A DNA stretch of 50,265 nt from Blastococcus sp. (GTDB lineage Bacteria > Actinomycetota > Actinomycetes > Mycobacteriales > Geodermatophilaceae). The notes under the pieces are model-generated. The model saw nothing but the letters and a program-made list of their open reading frames with translations, had not been told where the DNA came from and searched no databases. Below, piece after piece: positions 23,670 through 31,365 of this stretch (its first letter is position 1; the number at the start of each line of letters is the position of its first letter). The translations under genes were made by a program, and so were the position numbers. Location of the stretch: positions 1 through 50,265 of the forward strand of contig JAOPWH010000062.1 of assembly GCA_025965795.1 (NCBI GenBank), written 5' to 3'.

Positions 23670-24824
23670 GTGCGCAACGTTGCAATCGTAGGAGCGGGCC
23701 AGACCCACCACGCCCGACGTCGTACCGACGTGAGCCAGATCGGGCTCGCGCGGGAAGCGGTGACCCGGGCCCTGGAGGACGCCGAGCTGACGATGGACGA
23801 CATCGACAGCGTCGTCGTCTGCACCGGCCCGGTCCTGTTCGCCGCGGTCAACCAGCCCGAGAAGTGGCTGGTCGACGCGATCGGCGCCCGCCTGAAGCCG
23901 GTCGTGCGGGTGACCAGCGGCGGAGGCACCGGGCTCGCCGGTGCGCTGGCGGCGGTCAACCAGGTGCGCGCCGGCTTCGCCGACCGCGTCCTCGTCGTGG
24001 CGTACGACAAGCTGTCCGAGGGAGCCCTGCAGTACTCGATCTCGACCCTGTACGACCCGTTCTGGGGACGCGAGTTCGCCGTCGGGATCATGGGCTTCTC
24101 GGCCGCGTACTGGCGCGCCCGGATCGACGCACTGGGCCACAGTGAGGAAGCGGCGGCCCAGGTCGCCGTGAAGAACCGCAAGAACGCGATGCTCAACCCG
24201 TACGCGCACGTGAAGAAGCCGGTCACGGTGGAGGACGTCCTCAATTCGCGACCGCTGTGCTGGCCCATCAAGCTGCTCGACGTCCCGCCGATCTCCGACG
24301 GCGCCTGCGCCGTCGTCCTCGCCAGCGAGGACGCGGCCAAGACCGCCACCGACCCGGCGTGGATCCGGGGAATGGCGTACTACTCCGAGGCGGAGAACGC
24401 CGCCCACCGCTCCATGGTGCAGTCCGAGCCCCTCACCATCGCGGCGGGCCGGGTCTATCAGCAGGCGGGAATCACCAACCCCCGTCGGCAGGTCGACGTC
24501 GTGGAGGTCCAGGAGCCCTACACCTGCTTCGAGCTCAGCTACTACGAGGGTCTCGGGCTGTGTGCTCCCGGTGGCGCGGCGGACCTCATCTCCTCTGGTG
24601 CCACGGAGATGGACGGTGACATCCCGGTCAACCCGTCGGGCGGCTGCATGGGTGCCAATCCCATCGGCGCCACCGCCCTCATCCGGCTGGCCGAGATCGC
24701 GCAGCAGGTGCGCGGTCGCGCCGGTGACCACCAGATCTCGGACGCCCGCACCGGTCTCATGCAGGCCGGTGGTGGGTGGGCCAATCTCCGCGGCGTGGCC
24801 GTCGTCTCCAACACCAAGGGCTGA
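23670..24824 (+). CDS. Thiolase-like (lipid-transfer/SCP-x type) protein, second subunit
   Basis: A 384-residue thiolase-superfamily protein. VAIVGAGQTHHARRR opens it. VRVTSGGGTGLAGALAAV lies where the nucleophilic Cys normally is, without Cys. EVQEPYTCFELSYYEGLGLC replaces the usual NEAFA region, and NPSGGCMGANPIGATALIR replaces GHPxGATG with Asn for His. It is better conserved than the upstream copy and resembles the aldolase-type Ltp proteins of steroid side-chain degradation, which cleave a C-C bond after hydration by retro-aldol chemistry. The GTG at 23670 lies 2 bp after the upstream stop. It probably forms a complex with the DUF35 protein at 24834. The reaction type is inferred from the family. 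Confidence 0.87.
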   Translation: MRNVAIVGAGQTHHARRRTDVSQIGLAREAVTRALEDAELTMDDIDSVVVCTGPVLFAAVNQPEKWLVDAIGARLKPVVRVTSGGGTGLAGALAAVNQVRAGFADRVLVVAYDKLSEGALQYSISTLYDPFWGREFAVGIMGFSAAYWRARIDALGHSEEAAAQVAVKNRKNAMLNPYAHVKKPVTVEDVLNSRPLCWPIKLLDVPPISDGACAVVLASEDAAKTATDPAWIRGMAYYSEAENAAHRSMVQSEPLTIAAGRVYQQAGITNPRRQVDVVEVQEPYTCFELSYYEGLGLCAPGGAADLISSGATEMDGDIPVNPSGGCMGANPIGATALIRLAEIAQQVRGRAGDHQISDARTGLMQAGGGWANLRGVAVVSNTKG

Positions 24825-24833
24825 GGTACTGAC

Positions 24834-25775
24834 ATGAGTGATTCCCTGCTGACCGGCATCGACGACGCGCAGGTCCTCGACGCGAACATCGCGCTGCCGT
24901 ACACGCTCACCACGGGCAGGGCGGCGGGCACGTTCCTGGCCGGGCTCGGGGACAAGCGGATCCTGGCCTCCCGGTGCGACACGTGCGCACGGACGATGAC
25001 CCCCGCTCAGGACTACTGCAACCGCTGTGGCGAGCCCTCGGGCGAGTTCCTCAGCATGCCCGAGACGGGCACCGTCACCGCGATCACCCGGACCGAGTCG
25101 GTGACGCTGGCGCTGATCCGTATCGACGGGTCCGACACCGACCTCATGCACCGGCTGTCCTCCGGCGGGCCGGCGGCGGACGTCGGTACCCGGGTGCGGG
25201 CGGTATGGGCGGACACGCCCACGCAGTCGATGCTCGACCTCGACTGCTTCACTCCGGACGACAGTGGCGCGGAGCCCGGCACGCCGTCGCCGACGGGCGA
25301 CATCGAGCCGATCACCGAGATCCCGTACGCGATCGACCTCGCGTACCGGCACTCGTACGGTCCGCACTACGGGCGCCTGTTCGACGAACTCGCGACCAGG
25401 CGGCGCATCCTGGGCTCGAAGTGCCCGCAGTGCCGGAATGTGCTCGTCCCGCCGCGGGAGTTCTGCGACATCTGTTTCGTCCGGACGGCGCAGCACGTCG
25501 ACGTCGCCGACACCGGCGTCCTGCAGGCGTTCTCGATCATCCACATGGAGTTCGTCGGGCAGACCCGGAAGCCGCCCTACGTCTACGCCGAGATCGTGCT
25601 GGACGGCTCCGCGACGCGCCTCATCCACACGGTGGGCGGGCATGACGTGGACACGCTGAAGGAGCGGCTCTCCATCGGGATGCCCGTCCGTGCGGTGTGG
25701 AAGGACGCGGCCGACACGCGCGGGACCCTCGACGACATCGACCACTTCGCGCCGGTCTTCGAGCAGCTGCCCTGA
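24834..25775 (+). CDS. Double DUF35 (Zn-ribbon plus OB-fold) protein
   Basis: A 313-residue protein made of two consecutive DUF35 units. The first zinc ribbon is CDTCARTMTPAQDYCNRCG (about residues 46-64), followed by an OB-fold with TVTAITRTESV. The second is CPQCRNVLVPPREFCDIC (about 199-216), followed by an OB-fold with GVLQAFSIIHMEF. Each ribbon has four Cys in CxxC pairs. DUF35 proteins are obligate partners of thiolase-like aldolases or thiolases. The usual partner is one DUF35 unit of about 130-150 residues, so the duplication beside two thiolase-like genes suggests a matched hetero-complex. The ATG at 24834 follows CTGAGG. The TGA overlaps the ATG of the next gene. Confidence 0.88.
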   Translation: MSDSLLTGIDDAQVLDANIALPYTLTTGRAAGTFLAGLGDKRILASRCDTCARTMTPAQDYCNRCGEPSGEFLSMPETGTVTAITRTESVTLALIRIDGSDTDLMHRLSSGGPAADVGTRVRAVWADTPTQSMLDLDCFTPDDSGAEPGTPSPTGDIEPITEIPYAIDLAYRHSYGPHYGRLFDELATRRRILGSKCPQCRNVLVPPREFCDICFVRTAQHVDVADTGVLQAFSIIHMEFVGQTRKPPYVYAEIVLDGSATRLIHTVGGHDVDTLKERLSIGMPVRAVWKDAADTRGTLDDIDHFAPVFEQLP

Positions 25776-26575
25776 TGACGCACCCGTCGACGGGGTACGA
25801 CAATCTGCTCGTCGAGCGCAGGTCCGGGGTCGCCACGGTGACCCTGAACCGGCCGGATGCGATGAACGCCCTGAACATGGGGGTCAAGGCCGACCTGGCG
25901 CGCGCGGTCGCGGAACTCGCCGCCGACTCCGAGGTGCGCTGTGTCGTGTTCACCGGCGCCGGGCGCGCCTTCTCGGCGGGCGGCGACATCGGCGAGATGG
26001 CGCTCAACGACCAGCCGGTGCGCAGCCGTAGCCGACTCCAGACGCTGCTGCACGACGTATTCATCCCGTTGGCCCAGATGGAGAAGCCGACGATCGCCGC
26101 CGTCAACGGCCACGCCCACGGCGCCGGGCTGAGCCTGGCACTGGCGTGCGACCTCATCGTCGCCGCGGACACGTCCGTCATGTCGTGCGCCTTCGCCAAG
26201 CTGGGGCTCCTCCCGGACTGCGGCTCGCTGTACTTCCTGCCGCGCCGGCTCCCCATGAGCGTCGCGAAGGAACTGGTGTTCACCGGCCGGCGGTTCACCG
26301 CCGCCGAGGCGCTGCAGATGAATCTCGTCAACCGGGTCGTCCCGGCCGCGGACCTCGCCGAGACGGTCGAGCAGCTGGCCGCGGAGCTCGCCTCGGCCGC
26401 CACCGTCGCGCTGGGGCTGGCCAAGCGCATGTTGGATCAGTCGCTGCAGTCGACCCTGGACGAGATGGCGTCGCTGGAAGCATTCGGCCAGGCGGTGCTC
26501 TACACGACCGAGGACCACCTCGCCGCCCGTGAGGCATTCAGCCGAAAGGTCCAGCCGGCCTTCCACGGGCGATGA
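25775..26575 (+). CDS. Enoyl-CoA hydratase/isomerase family protein (PaaG-like residues)
   Basis: A 266-residue crotonase. VTLNRPDAMNALN, GRAFSAGGDIGEM and VNGHAHGAGLSLALACD are typical. The first hydratase Glu is Ser (GAGLSLA), and KLGLLPDCGSLYFLPR carries the Asp of PaaG-like isomerases. Isomerisation of an enoyl-CoA, rather than hydration, is thus likely. The ATG at 25775 shares bases with the stop of the DUF35 gene (TGATG), so translation is coupled. Its residue pattern is like that of the crotonase at 11482. It ends the thiolase operon, unless the transcript continues to the CoA-transferase genes 278 bp on. Confidence 0.88.
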   Translation: MTHPSTGYDNLLVERRSGVATVTLNRPDAMNALNMGVKADLARAVAELAADSEVRCVVFTGAGRAFSAGGDIGEMALNDQPVRSRSRLQTLLHDVFIPLAQMEKPTIAAVNGHAHGAGLSLALACDLIVAADTSVMSCAFAKLGLLPDCGSLYFLPRRLPMSVAKELVFTGRRFTAAEALQMNLVNRVVPAADLAETVEQLAAELASAATVALGLAKRMLDQSLQSTLDEMASLEAFGQAVLYTTEDHLAAREAFSRKVQPAFHGR

Positions 26576-26720
26576 CTGCGCGCAGGTGCGGGTCGACGCC
26601 GTCGCACCCGGTGCCGGGAGGCCGTGGCCCACGGACCGACACGAGCCGCGCCGCCATGGCCCCCAGGGTCGTCCGGCTGCGCCCGAGGGAGCGGCCCCGA
26701 CGAGGTCGCCGGCGCGGTGA

Positions 26721-26735
26721 CCGGGGTCTCCCCGG
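26721..26735. terminator. Short GC hairpin in the gap before the CoA-transferase genes
   Basis: CCGGGG-TCT-CCCCGG is a perfect 6-bp stem with a 3-base loop in the 278-bp gap between 26575 and 26854. No T-run follows, so termination is only a possibility. No operator of the seven-site type is found in this gap. Confidence 0.3.
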
Positions 26736-26853
26736 GGATTGCGACGTGACCGGACGGGCTGCGCGGTTCGTGAGGAGCTGCACCTGCACCTGACCAGTGG
26801 ACACGGGGGAGCGGGCCGGGTCACCGATACCGGCGGGACGAAGGGAACGGACG

Positions 26854-27609
26854 ATGGACAAACTTGTGGGTAGCCCTTCCGAGGCGGTCGCTGACATTCC
26901 GGAGGGGGCGTCGCTGGCGGTGGGCGGGTTCGGCCTCTGCGGCATCCCGACGGCCCTCATCGAGGCGCTCTACCGGGCGGAGATCTCCGGCCTCGAGACG
27001 GTGAGCAACAACTGCGGCGTCGACGACTGGGGGCTGGGGATCCTGCTCGGTGCGAGGCGGATCCGTCGCACGGTCGGTTCCTACGTCGGCGAGAACAAGG
27101 AGTTCGAACGGCAGTTCCTCTCCGGCGAGCTGGAGGTCGAGCTCGTGCCTCAGGGCACCCTGGCGGAGCGGCTACGGGCCGGCGGCGCCGGGATCCCGGC
27201 GTTCTTCACGCCGGCCGGAGTGGGCACGCAGGTGGCCGACGGCGGGCTCCCGTGGCGGTATGACGGCGCCGGTGGAGTCGCACTGGCGTCGCCACCGAAG
27301 GAGGTCCGCGAGTTCGAGGGCAGGCGATACGTCATGGAGCTGGGCATCCGTACGGACTACGCCCTGGTGCACGCCCGGTACGGAGACCGACACGGAAATC
27401 TCGTCTACGAAAAGAGCGCCCAGAACTTCAACCCGCTGTGCGCCGCGGCCGGCCGCATAACGATCGCCGAGGTCGAGGAGCTGCTCGATCCGGGCCAGTT
27501 GGACCCGATGGACGTGCATACGCCTGGTGTATTCGTGCAGCGCGTGGTGCACACGCCCGGTATCGAGAAGCGGATCGAGAAGAGGACGGTGCGTCGTGCT
27601 GACGCGTGA
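26854..27609 (+). CDS. scoA: 3-oxoacid CoA-transferase subunit A
   Basis: A 251-residue family I CoA-transferase alpha subunit. The N-terminal [16 protein letters not shown] is the CoA-binding signature of succinyl-CoA:3-oxoacid transferases, and the [20 protein letters not shown] and NFNPLCAAA segments are family-typical. The ATG at 26854 follows AAGGGA. It works with subunit B to move CoA between succinyl-CoA (or acetyl-CoA) and a 3-oxoacid, feeding a degradation end product into central metabolism. The related IpdA of steroid ring degradation is less likely because the glycine-rich N-terminal motif is of the SCOT type. Confidence 0.9.
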   Translation: MDKLVGSPSEAVADIPEGASLAVGGFGLCGIPTALIEALYRAEISGLETVSNNCGVDDWGLGILLGARRIRRTVGSYVGENKEFERQFLSGELEVELVPQGTLAERLRAGGAGIPAFFTPAGVGTQVADGGLPWRYDGAGGVALASPPKEVREFEGRRYVMELGIRTDYALVHARYGDRHGNLVYEKSAQNFNPLCAAAGRITIAEVEELLDPGQLDPMDVHTPGVFVQRVVHTPGIEKRIEKRTVRRADA

Positions 27610-28237
27610 CCAGATGGCCGCCCGGGTGGCGGCCGAGCTCGTCGACGGCCAGTACGTCAACCTCGGGATCGGCCTGCCGACCCTCGTGCCCAACCACATA
27701 CCCGCCGGCGTGCACGTCGTGCTGCAGTCCGAGAACGGCATCCTGGGGGTCGGGCCGTACCCCGGCGAGGACGCGGTGGACCCGGACCTGATCAACGCCG
27801 GCAAGGAGACGGTGACGGTCCTGCCGGGCGCCTCGTACTTCGACTCTGCGTCGTCCTTCTCCATGATCCGCGGCGGACATGTCGACGTGGCGGTGCTCGG
27901 CGCCATGCAGGTCGCGGAGAACGGCGACCTCGCGAACTGGATGATCCCCGGGAAGATGGTCAAGGGGATGGGCGGCGCGATGGACCTCGTCCACGGGGCC
28001 AAGCGCGTCGTCGTGATGATGGAGCACACCGCGAGGGACGGTGCTCACAAGATCGTGCGCAGGTGCACTCTCCCGCTGACCGGTCAGGCGTGTGTGCACC
28101 GGATCATCACGGATCTGGCCGTCCTCGACGTGGAGCCGGACGGACTCGTGCTGCGAGAGACGGCGCCGGGGGTCTCCGTGGACGACGTCAGGGCCGCGAC
28201 CGAGCCGGAGTTCACCGTGGCCCTCGCAGGCAAGTGA
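27596..28237 (+). CDS. scoB: 3-oxoacid CoA-transferase subunit B
   Basis: A 213-residue beta subunit. [16 protein letters not shown] and the active-site [10 protein letters not shown], with catalytic Glu at about 46, are present; that Glu forms the glutamyl-CoA thioester. [14 protein letters not shown] and [18 protein letters not shown] are further family blocks. The GTG at 27596 overlaps the end of subunit A by 14 bp and follows GAGGA, so the two are coupled. It is the last catabolic gene of the cluster. Confidence 0.92.
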   Translation: MLTRDQMAARVAAELVDGQYVNLGIGLPTLVPNHIPAGVHVVLQSENGILGVGPYPGEDAVDPDLINAGKETVTVLPGASYFDSASSFSMIRGGHVDVAVLGAMQVAENGDLANWMIPGKMVKGMGGAMDLVHGAKRVVVMMEHTARDGAHKIVRRCTLPLTGQACVHRIITDLAVLDVEPDGLVLRETAPGVSVDDVRAATEPEFTVALAGK

Positions 28238-28472
28238 CCGATCGGGTCGGGGCCGGCAGCCAGTGTGCTGGTCCGCGCCGGCAGGTACCGCGGCCTCCCG
28301 GTGAAGCGGCCCGATGAGGGCGAGCCTCGCCGGGGCGCTTGTCGCGCCGCCGAACCGACGTAGCGCCGTGAGCCGGAATCGCCGGGGCTGCGGCACAGCT
28401 CGGATCTTCGCGAGGCAGGGCCCCGGGCATGGCCGCGAGGTCTGCGCTCGTCGTCTGAGGGTGACGTACTAG

Positions 28473-28853
28473 GTGTTCACGGCAACGTTGCACTGCGGGG
28501 TCCTGCTCAGTTTCGAAGCGCGGAGCTTCCTTCCGGCGGTCGGAGACCTCGTCCCGTGTCGTCGCCACGGCTACTGCCTGGTCGGGACTACGGGTCGAGC
28601 CCCCGGAGCCAGGTCAACCCGGGCGGCACCGCGGGCGCAGAGGGAACTGCTGGAGTGGCTGCGTCAACGACCCGAGACGAGTGTTCACGCCCTGCGGCGG
28701 CAGCGGTTCACGCTCCGGATGATCGCGGCAGCTGAGAGGGACGGATTCGTCGAACTGGACCTGCGTGCCGGCAGGGTCGCGGTCCGCTCCGCGGACCGGG
28801 CGCCGGAGGCGGCTGCGGAACCTGTGCCGGCGTCCTGGTCGTCGTGCCCGTGA
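28473..28853 (+). CDS. Small conserved hypothetical protein, intact relative of 1310-1726
   Basis: A 126-residue frame from GTG at 28473. It contains MFTATLHCGVLLSFEAR, the Cys/His segment VPCRRHGYC, an Ala/Arg-rich linker and RAQRELLEWLRQRPETSVHALRRQRFTLRMIAAAERDGFVELDL. The last part looks like a small winged-helix or helix-turn-helix-like fold, but I do not recognise a named family. The match to the frame at 1310 in two blocks supports this being a real protein. The ribosome site is weak (a GTG start with little upstream purine). It stands alone between the CoA-transferase genes and pyk. Function unknown. Confidence 0.6.
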   Translation: MFTATLHCGVLLSFEARSFLPAVGDLVPCRRHGYCLVGTTGRAPGARSTRAAPRAQRELLEWLRQRPETSVHALRRQRFTLRMIAAAERDGFVELDLRAGRVAVRSADRAPEAAAEPVPASWSSCP

Positions 28854-29046
28854 GCCGTCGTCGCCGGCGACCCTGCTGATCGAGCGAGGGCACCGCGGGC
28901 CGGCGCCCTCACCGGCGTCCACGGGCCCCGTCGGCAGACCGTGCACGGAGCGGGCCGGCTCGGCCGGCGGGCGGTCATCAGCGGCATGGGTGCCCGCCGG
29001 ACGCCGAACGCGTCGGGTGGTCCGGGCGGGCCCACAGCAGGCCCGC

Positions 29047-29052
29047 TAGCGT
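29047..29052 (+). promoter_or_regulatory. Leaderless -10 element of pyk
   Basis: TAGCGT lies 6 bp before the ATG at 29059, which places the expected transcription start on the A of the start codon. No Shine-Dalgarno sequence is needed or clearly present. Confidence 0.5.
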
Positions 29053-29058
29053 TCAGGC

Positions 29059-30474
29059 ATGTCCCGCCGCGCGAAGATCGTCTGCACACTCGGCCCCGCG
29101 ACCAGTTCCCCGGAACAGATCACGGCCCTCGTCGAGGCCGGGATGGACGTCGCCCGGCTGAACTTCAGCCACGGCGCCCACGAGCACCACGCGACCGCGT
29201 ACGGGCTGGTGCGCGCGGCGTCCGACAAGACCGGCCACGCCGTCGCCGTCCTGGCCGACCTGCAGGGGCCCAAGATCCGGCTCGGCACCTTCGCCGACGG
29301 CCCGGTCATGTGGGTGACCGGCAGCCAGGTCTGCGTGACCGTGGACGACGTGCCGGGTACCGCCGAGCGCGTCTCGACGACCTACAAGAATCTGGCCGAC
29401 GACGCCCGCGTCGGCGACCGGCTGCTGGTCGACGACGGCAAGCTCGCCCTGACCGTCGTCCGCGTCGCGGGGCCCGACGTCTTCTGCCTGGTGGTCGAGG
29501 GCGGCGAGGTGTCCAACAACAAGGGGCTCTCCCTGCCCGGCGTCGCGGTCAGCGTGCCGGCGCTCTCCGACAAGGACGAGGCGGACCTCCGCTTCGCGCT
29601 GCACCTCGGGGCCGACTTCATCGCGCTGTCCTTCGTGCGCTCCCCGGACGACGCCGAGTTGGTGCGGGACATCATGCGCCAGGAGGACATCCAGGTCCCG
29701 GTCATCGCGAAGCTGGAGAAGCCGGAGGCGGTCGAGAACCTCGAGGCGATCGTCGAGGCCTTCGACGGGATCATGGTCGCCCGCGGCGACCTCGGGGTGG
29801 AACTGGCGCTCGAGCAGGTCCCCCTGGTGCAGAAGCGGGCCATCCAGGCCGCGCGCGAGCGCAACAAGCCGGTCATCGTCGCCACCCAGATGCTCGAGTC
29901 GATGATCACCAATTCGCGCCCCACCCGGGCGGAGGCCTCGGACGTCGCCAACGCCGTCCTGGACGGCGCCGATGCGGTGATGCTGTCGGGCGAGACCTCC
30001 GTGGGCGCCCACCCCGTCGGCGCGGTGCGCACGATGGAACGCATCATCGACGCGGTCGAGAGCGACACGCTGTGGGTGCCGGACGTCGTCCGCCGCTCCC
30101 GTTCGCGGTCCGGCGCGATCGTGCGCGCGGCCAAGGACGTCGGCGAGGCGCTGCAGGTCAAGGCACTGGCCACCTTCACCCAGACCGGCGAGACGGCCCG
30201 CCGCCTGGCCGCGCTGCACCCCAAGCAGCCGCTGCTCGCCTTCACCGTCGACGCCCGGGTGCGGAGTCAGCTGGCGCTCTCCTGGGGGGTGGAGACCTTC
30301 CTGGTGCCGTCGGTGGAGCACACCGACGACATGGTGGCCCAGGTCGACTTCTCGCTGCTGTCGATCGGCCGGCTGAAGGTCGGCGACCGTGTGGTCGTCG
30401 TCGCCGGCAGCCCGCCCAACACCGTGGGCTCGACGAACCTGATGCGGGTGCACGAGGTGGGCACCGACTCGTGA
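29059..30474 (+). CDS. pyk: Pyruvate kinase
   Basis: A 471-residue pyruvate kinase, the last ATP-forming step of glycolysis (phosphoenolpyruvate plus ADP to pyruvate plus ATP). It begins RRAKIVCTLGPATSSPEQ, has RLNFSHG, ADLQGPKIRLG (start of the B domain), the active-site IAKLEKPEAVENL, GIMVARGDLGVEL, and ATQMLESMI with the SGETSVGAHP loop. A C-terminal effector domain is present. The length is normal. The ATG at 29059 is preceded by a leaderless -10. The TesB gene overlaps its stop (GTGA), an arrangement shared with other actinobacteria (pyk next to tesB). Confidence 0.98.
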   Translation: MSRRAKIVCTLGPATSSPEQITALVEAGMDVARLNFSHGAHEHHATAYGLVRAASDKTGHAVAVLADLQGPKIRLGTFADGPVMWVTGSQVCVTVDDVPGTAERVSTTYKNLADDARVGDRLLVDDGKLALTVVRVAGPDVFCLVVEGGEVSNNKGLSLPGVAVSVPALSDKDEADLRFALHLGADFIALSFVRSPDDAELVRDIMRQEDIQVPVIAKLEKPEAVENLEAIVEAFDGIMVARGDLGVELALEQVPLVQKRAIQAARERNKPVIVATQMLESMITNSRPTRAEASDVANAVLDGADAVMLSGETSVGAHPVGAVRTMERIIDAVESDTLWVPDVVRRSRSRSGAIVRAAKDVGEALQVKALATFTQTGETARRLAALHPKQPLLAFTVDARVRSQLALSWGVETFLVPSVEHTDDMVAQVDFSLLSIGRLKVGDRVVVVAGSPPNTVGSTNLMRVHEVGTDS

Positions 30475-31349
30475 GTGGGCACGGGGAGGGCGGTCAGGCC
30501 GCCGCACTCATGGCCGTGTTGGACCTGCAGGAGGGCCCGGAGGACGTCTTCGTCGGCATCACACCGGCGACCCAGCGGCAGCGAATATTCGGCGGGCAGG
30601 TTGCTGGGCAGGCCCTCATGGCAGCCGGACGTACCACCCCGGAGGAGCGGCGCGTGCATTCCCTGCACGCGTACTTCCTCCGTCCCGGCGACCCGCACGA
30701 GGAGATCCGCTACGCGGTCGATCGCCTCAGGGACGGTCGTGCGTTCACCACGAGACGGGTGGTCGCCTGGCAGCGCCGCCGCGGCGAGGACGTCGCCATC
30801 TTCGCGTTGACAGCGGATTTCACCCAGGGCGAGGCGGCGGTCGCTGAGCACTCACTCCCCATGCCGGACGTCCCACGACCCGAGGAGCTGCCGGGTACGC
30901 CCGAGATCGTCGCTGCGCACGGCGAACCCGCTGCGGTCATGCTCGACATGAGCCGGGTCGTCGACCAGCGCTTTCTGGACGACCCGTTCGACACGCCGCC
31001 GAAGGCCCCACCGGAAACGAAGACCCGCACGTGGCTGCGGGTCGCCGGCCGCCTGCCCGACAATCAGGCCGTCCATGCTGCCGCCCTGACGTTCATCAGC
31101 GATCTGACGCTGCTGTCTGCAGGATTCGCCCGGCTCGGTGGGGGCTGGACCGACTTCAAGGGCGCGAGCCTGGACCACACGGTGTGGTTCCACCAGCCGG
31201 TTCGGGCCGACGAGTGGTTCCTGTACGAGACCGACAGTCCTGCGGCATCGGCCGGCCGGGCGCTCTGTCTCGGACAGATCTGGGCGAGCGACGGTATCCA
31301 CGTGGCCACCACCGCACAGCAGGGCCTCATCCGGTCACCGAACGGCTGA
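30471..31349 (+). CDS. tesB: Acyl-CoA thioesterase II (TesB)
   Basis: A 292-residue double-hotdog thioesterase. The first hotdog shows RIFGGQVAGQALMAA and VHSLHAYFLRPGDP. The second shows HAAALTFISDLTLL with the conserved Asp, and SLDHTVWFH. It hydrolyses medium/long acyl-CoA. The GTG at 30471 overlaps the pyk stop. An in-frame ATG at 30510 (MAVLDLQEGPEDVF) is an alternative. Its partner gene pyk makes this the housekeeping TesB, distinct from the regulon copy at 21661; the two are clearly homologous. It is convergent with the exporter operon, 16 bp apart. Confidence 0.93.
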   Translation: MSGHGEGGQAAALMAVLDLQEGPEDVFVGITPATQRQRIFGGQVAGQALMAAGRTTPEERRVHSLHAYFLRPGDPHEEIRYAVDRLRDGRAFTTRRVVAWQRRRGEDVAIFALTADFTQGEAAVAEHSLPMPDVPRPEELPGTPEIVAAHGEPAAVMLDMSRVVDQRFLDDPFDTPPKAPPETKTRTWLRVAGRLPDNQAVHAAALTFISDLTLLSAGFARLGGGWTDFKGASLDHTVWFHQPVRADEWFLYETDSPAASAGRALCLGQIWASDGIHVATTAQQGLIRSPNG

Positions 31350-31365
31350 CCGGGAGCTCCTGGCC

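Noticed and set aside
26854-28237. Identification of the CoA-transferase as the steroid-ring enzyme IpdAB
   Set aside because: The glycine-rich GGFGLCGIP and the SENG active site are of the succinyl-CoA:3-oxoacid transferase type.
28941-30470. Long in-frame extension upstream of tesB
   Set aside because: Runs through pyk in another frame; the GTG at 30471 in stop overlap is the natural start.
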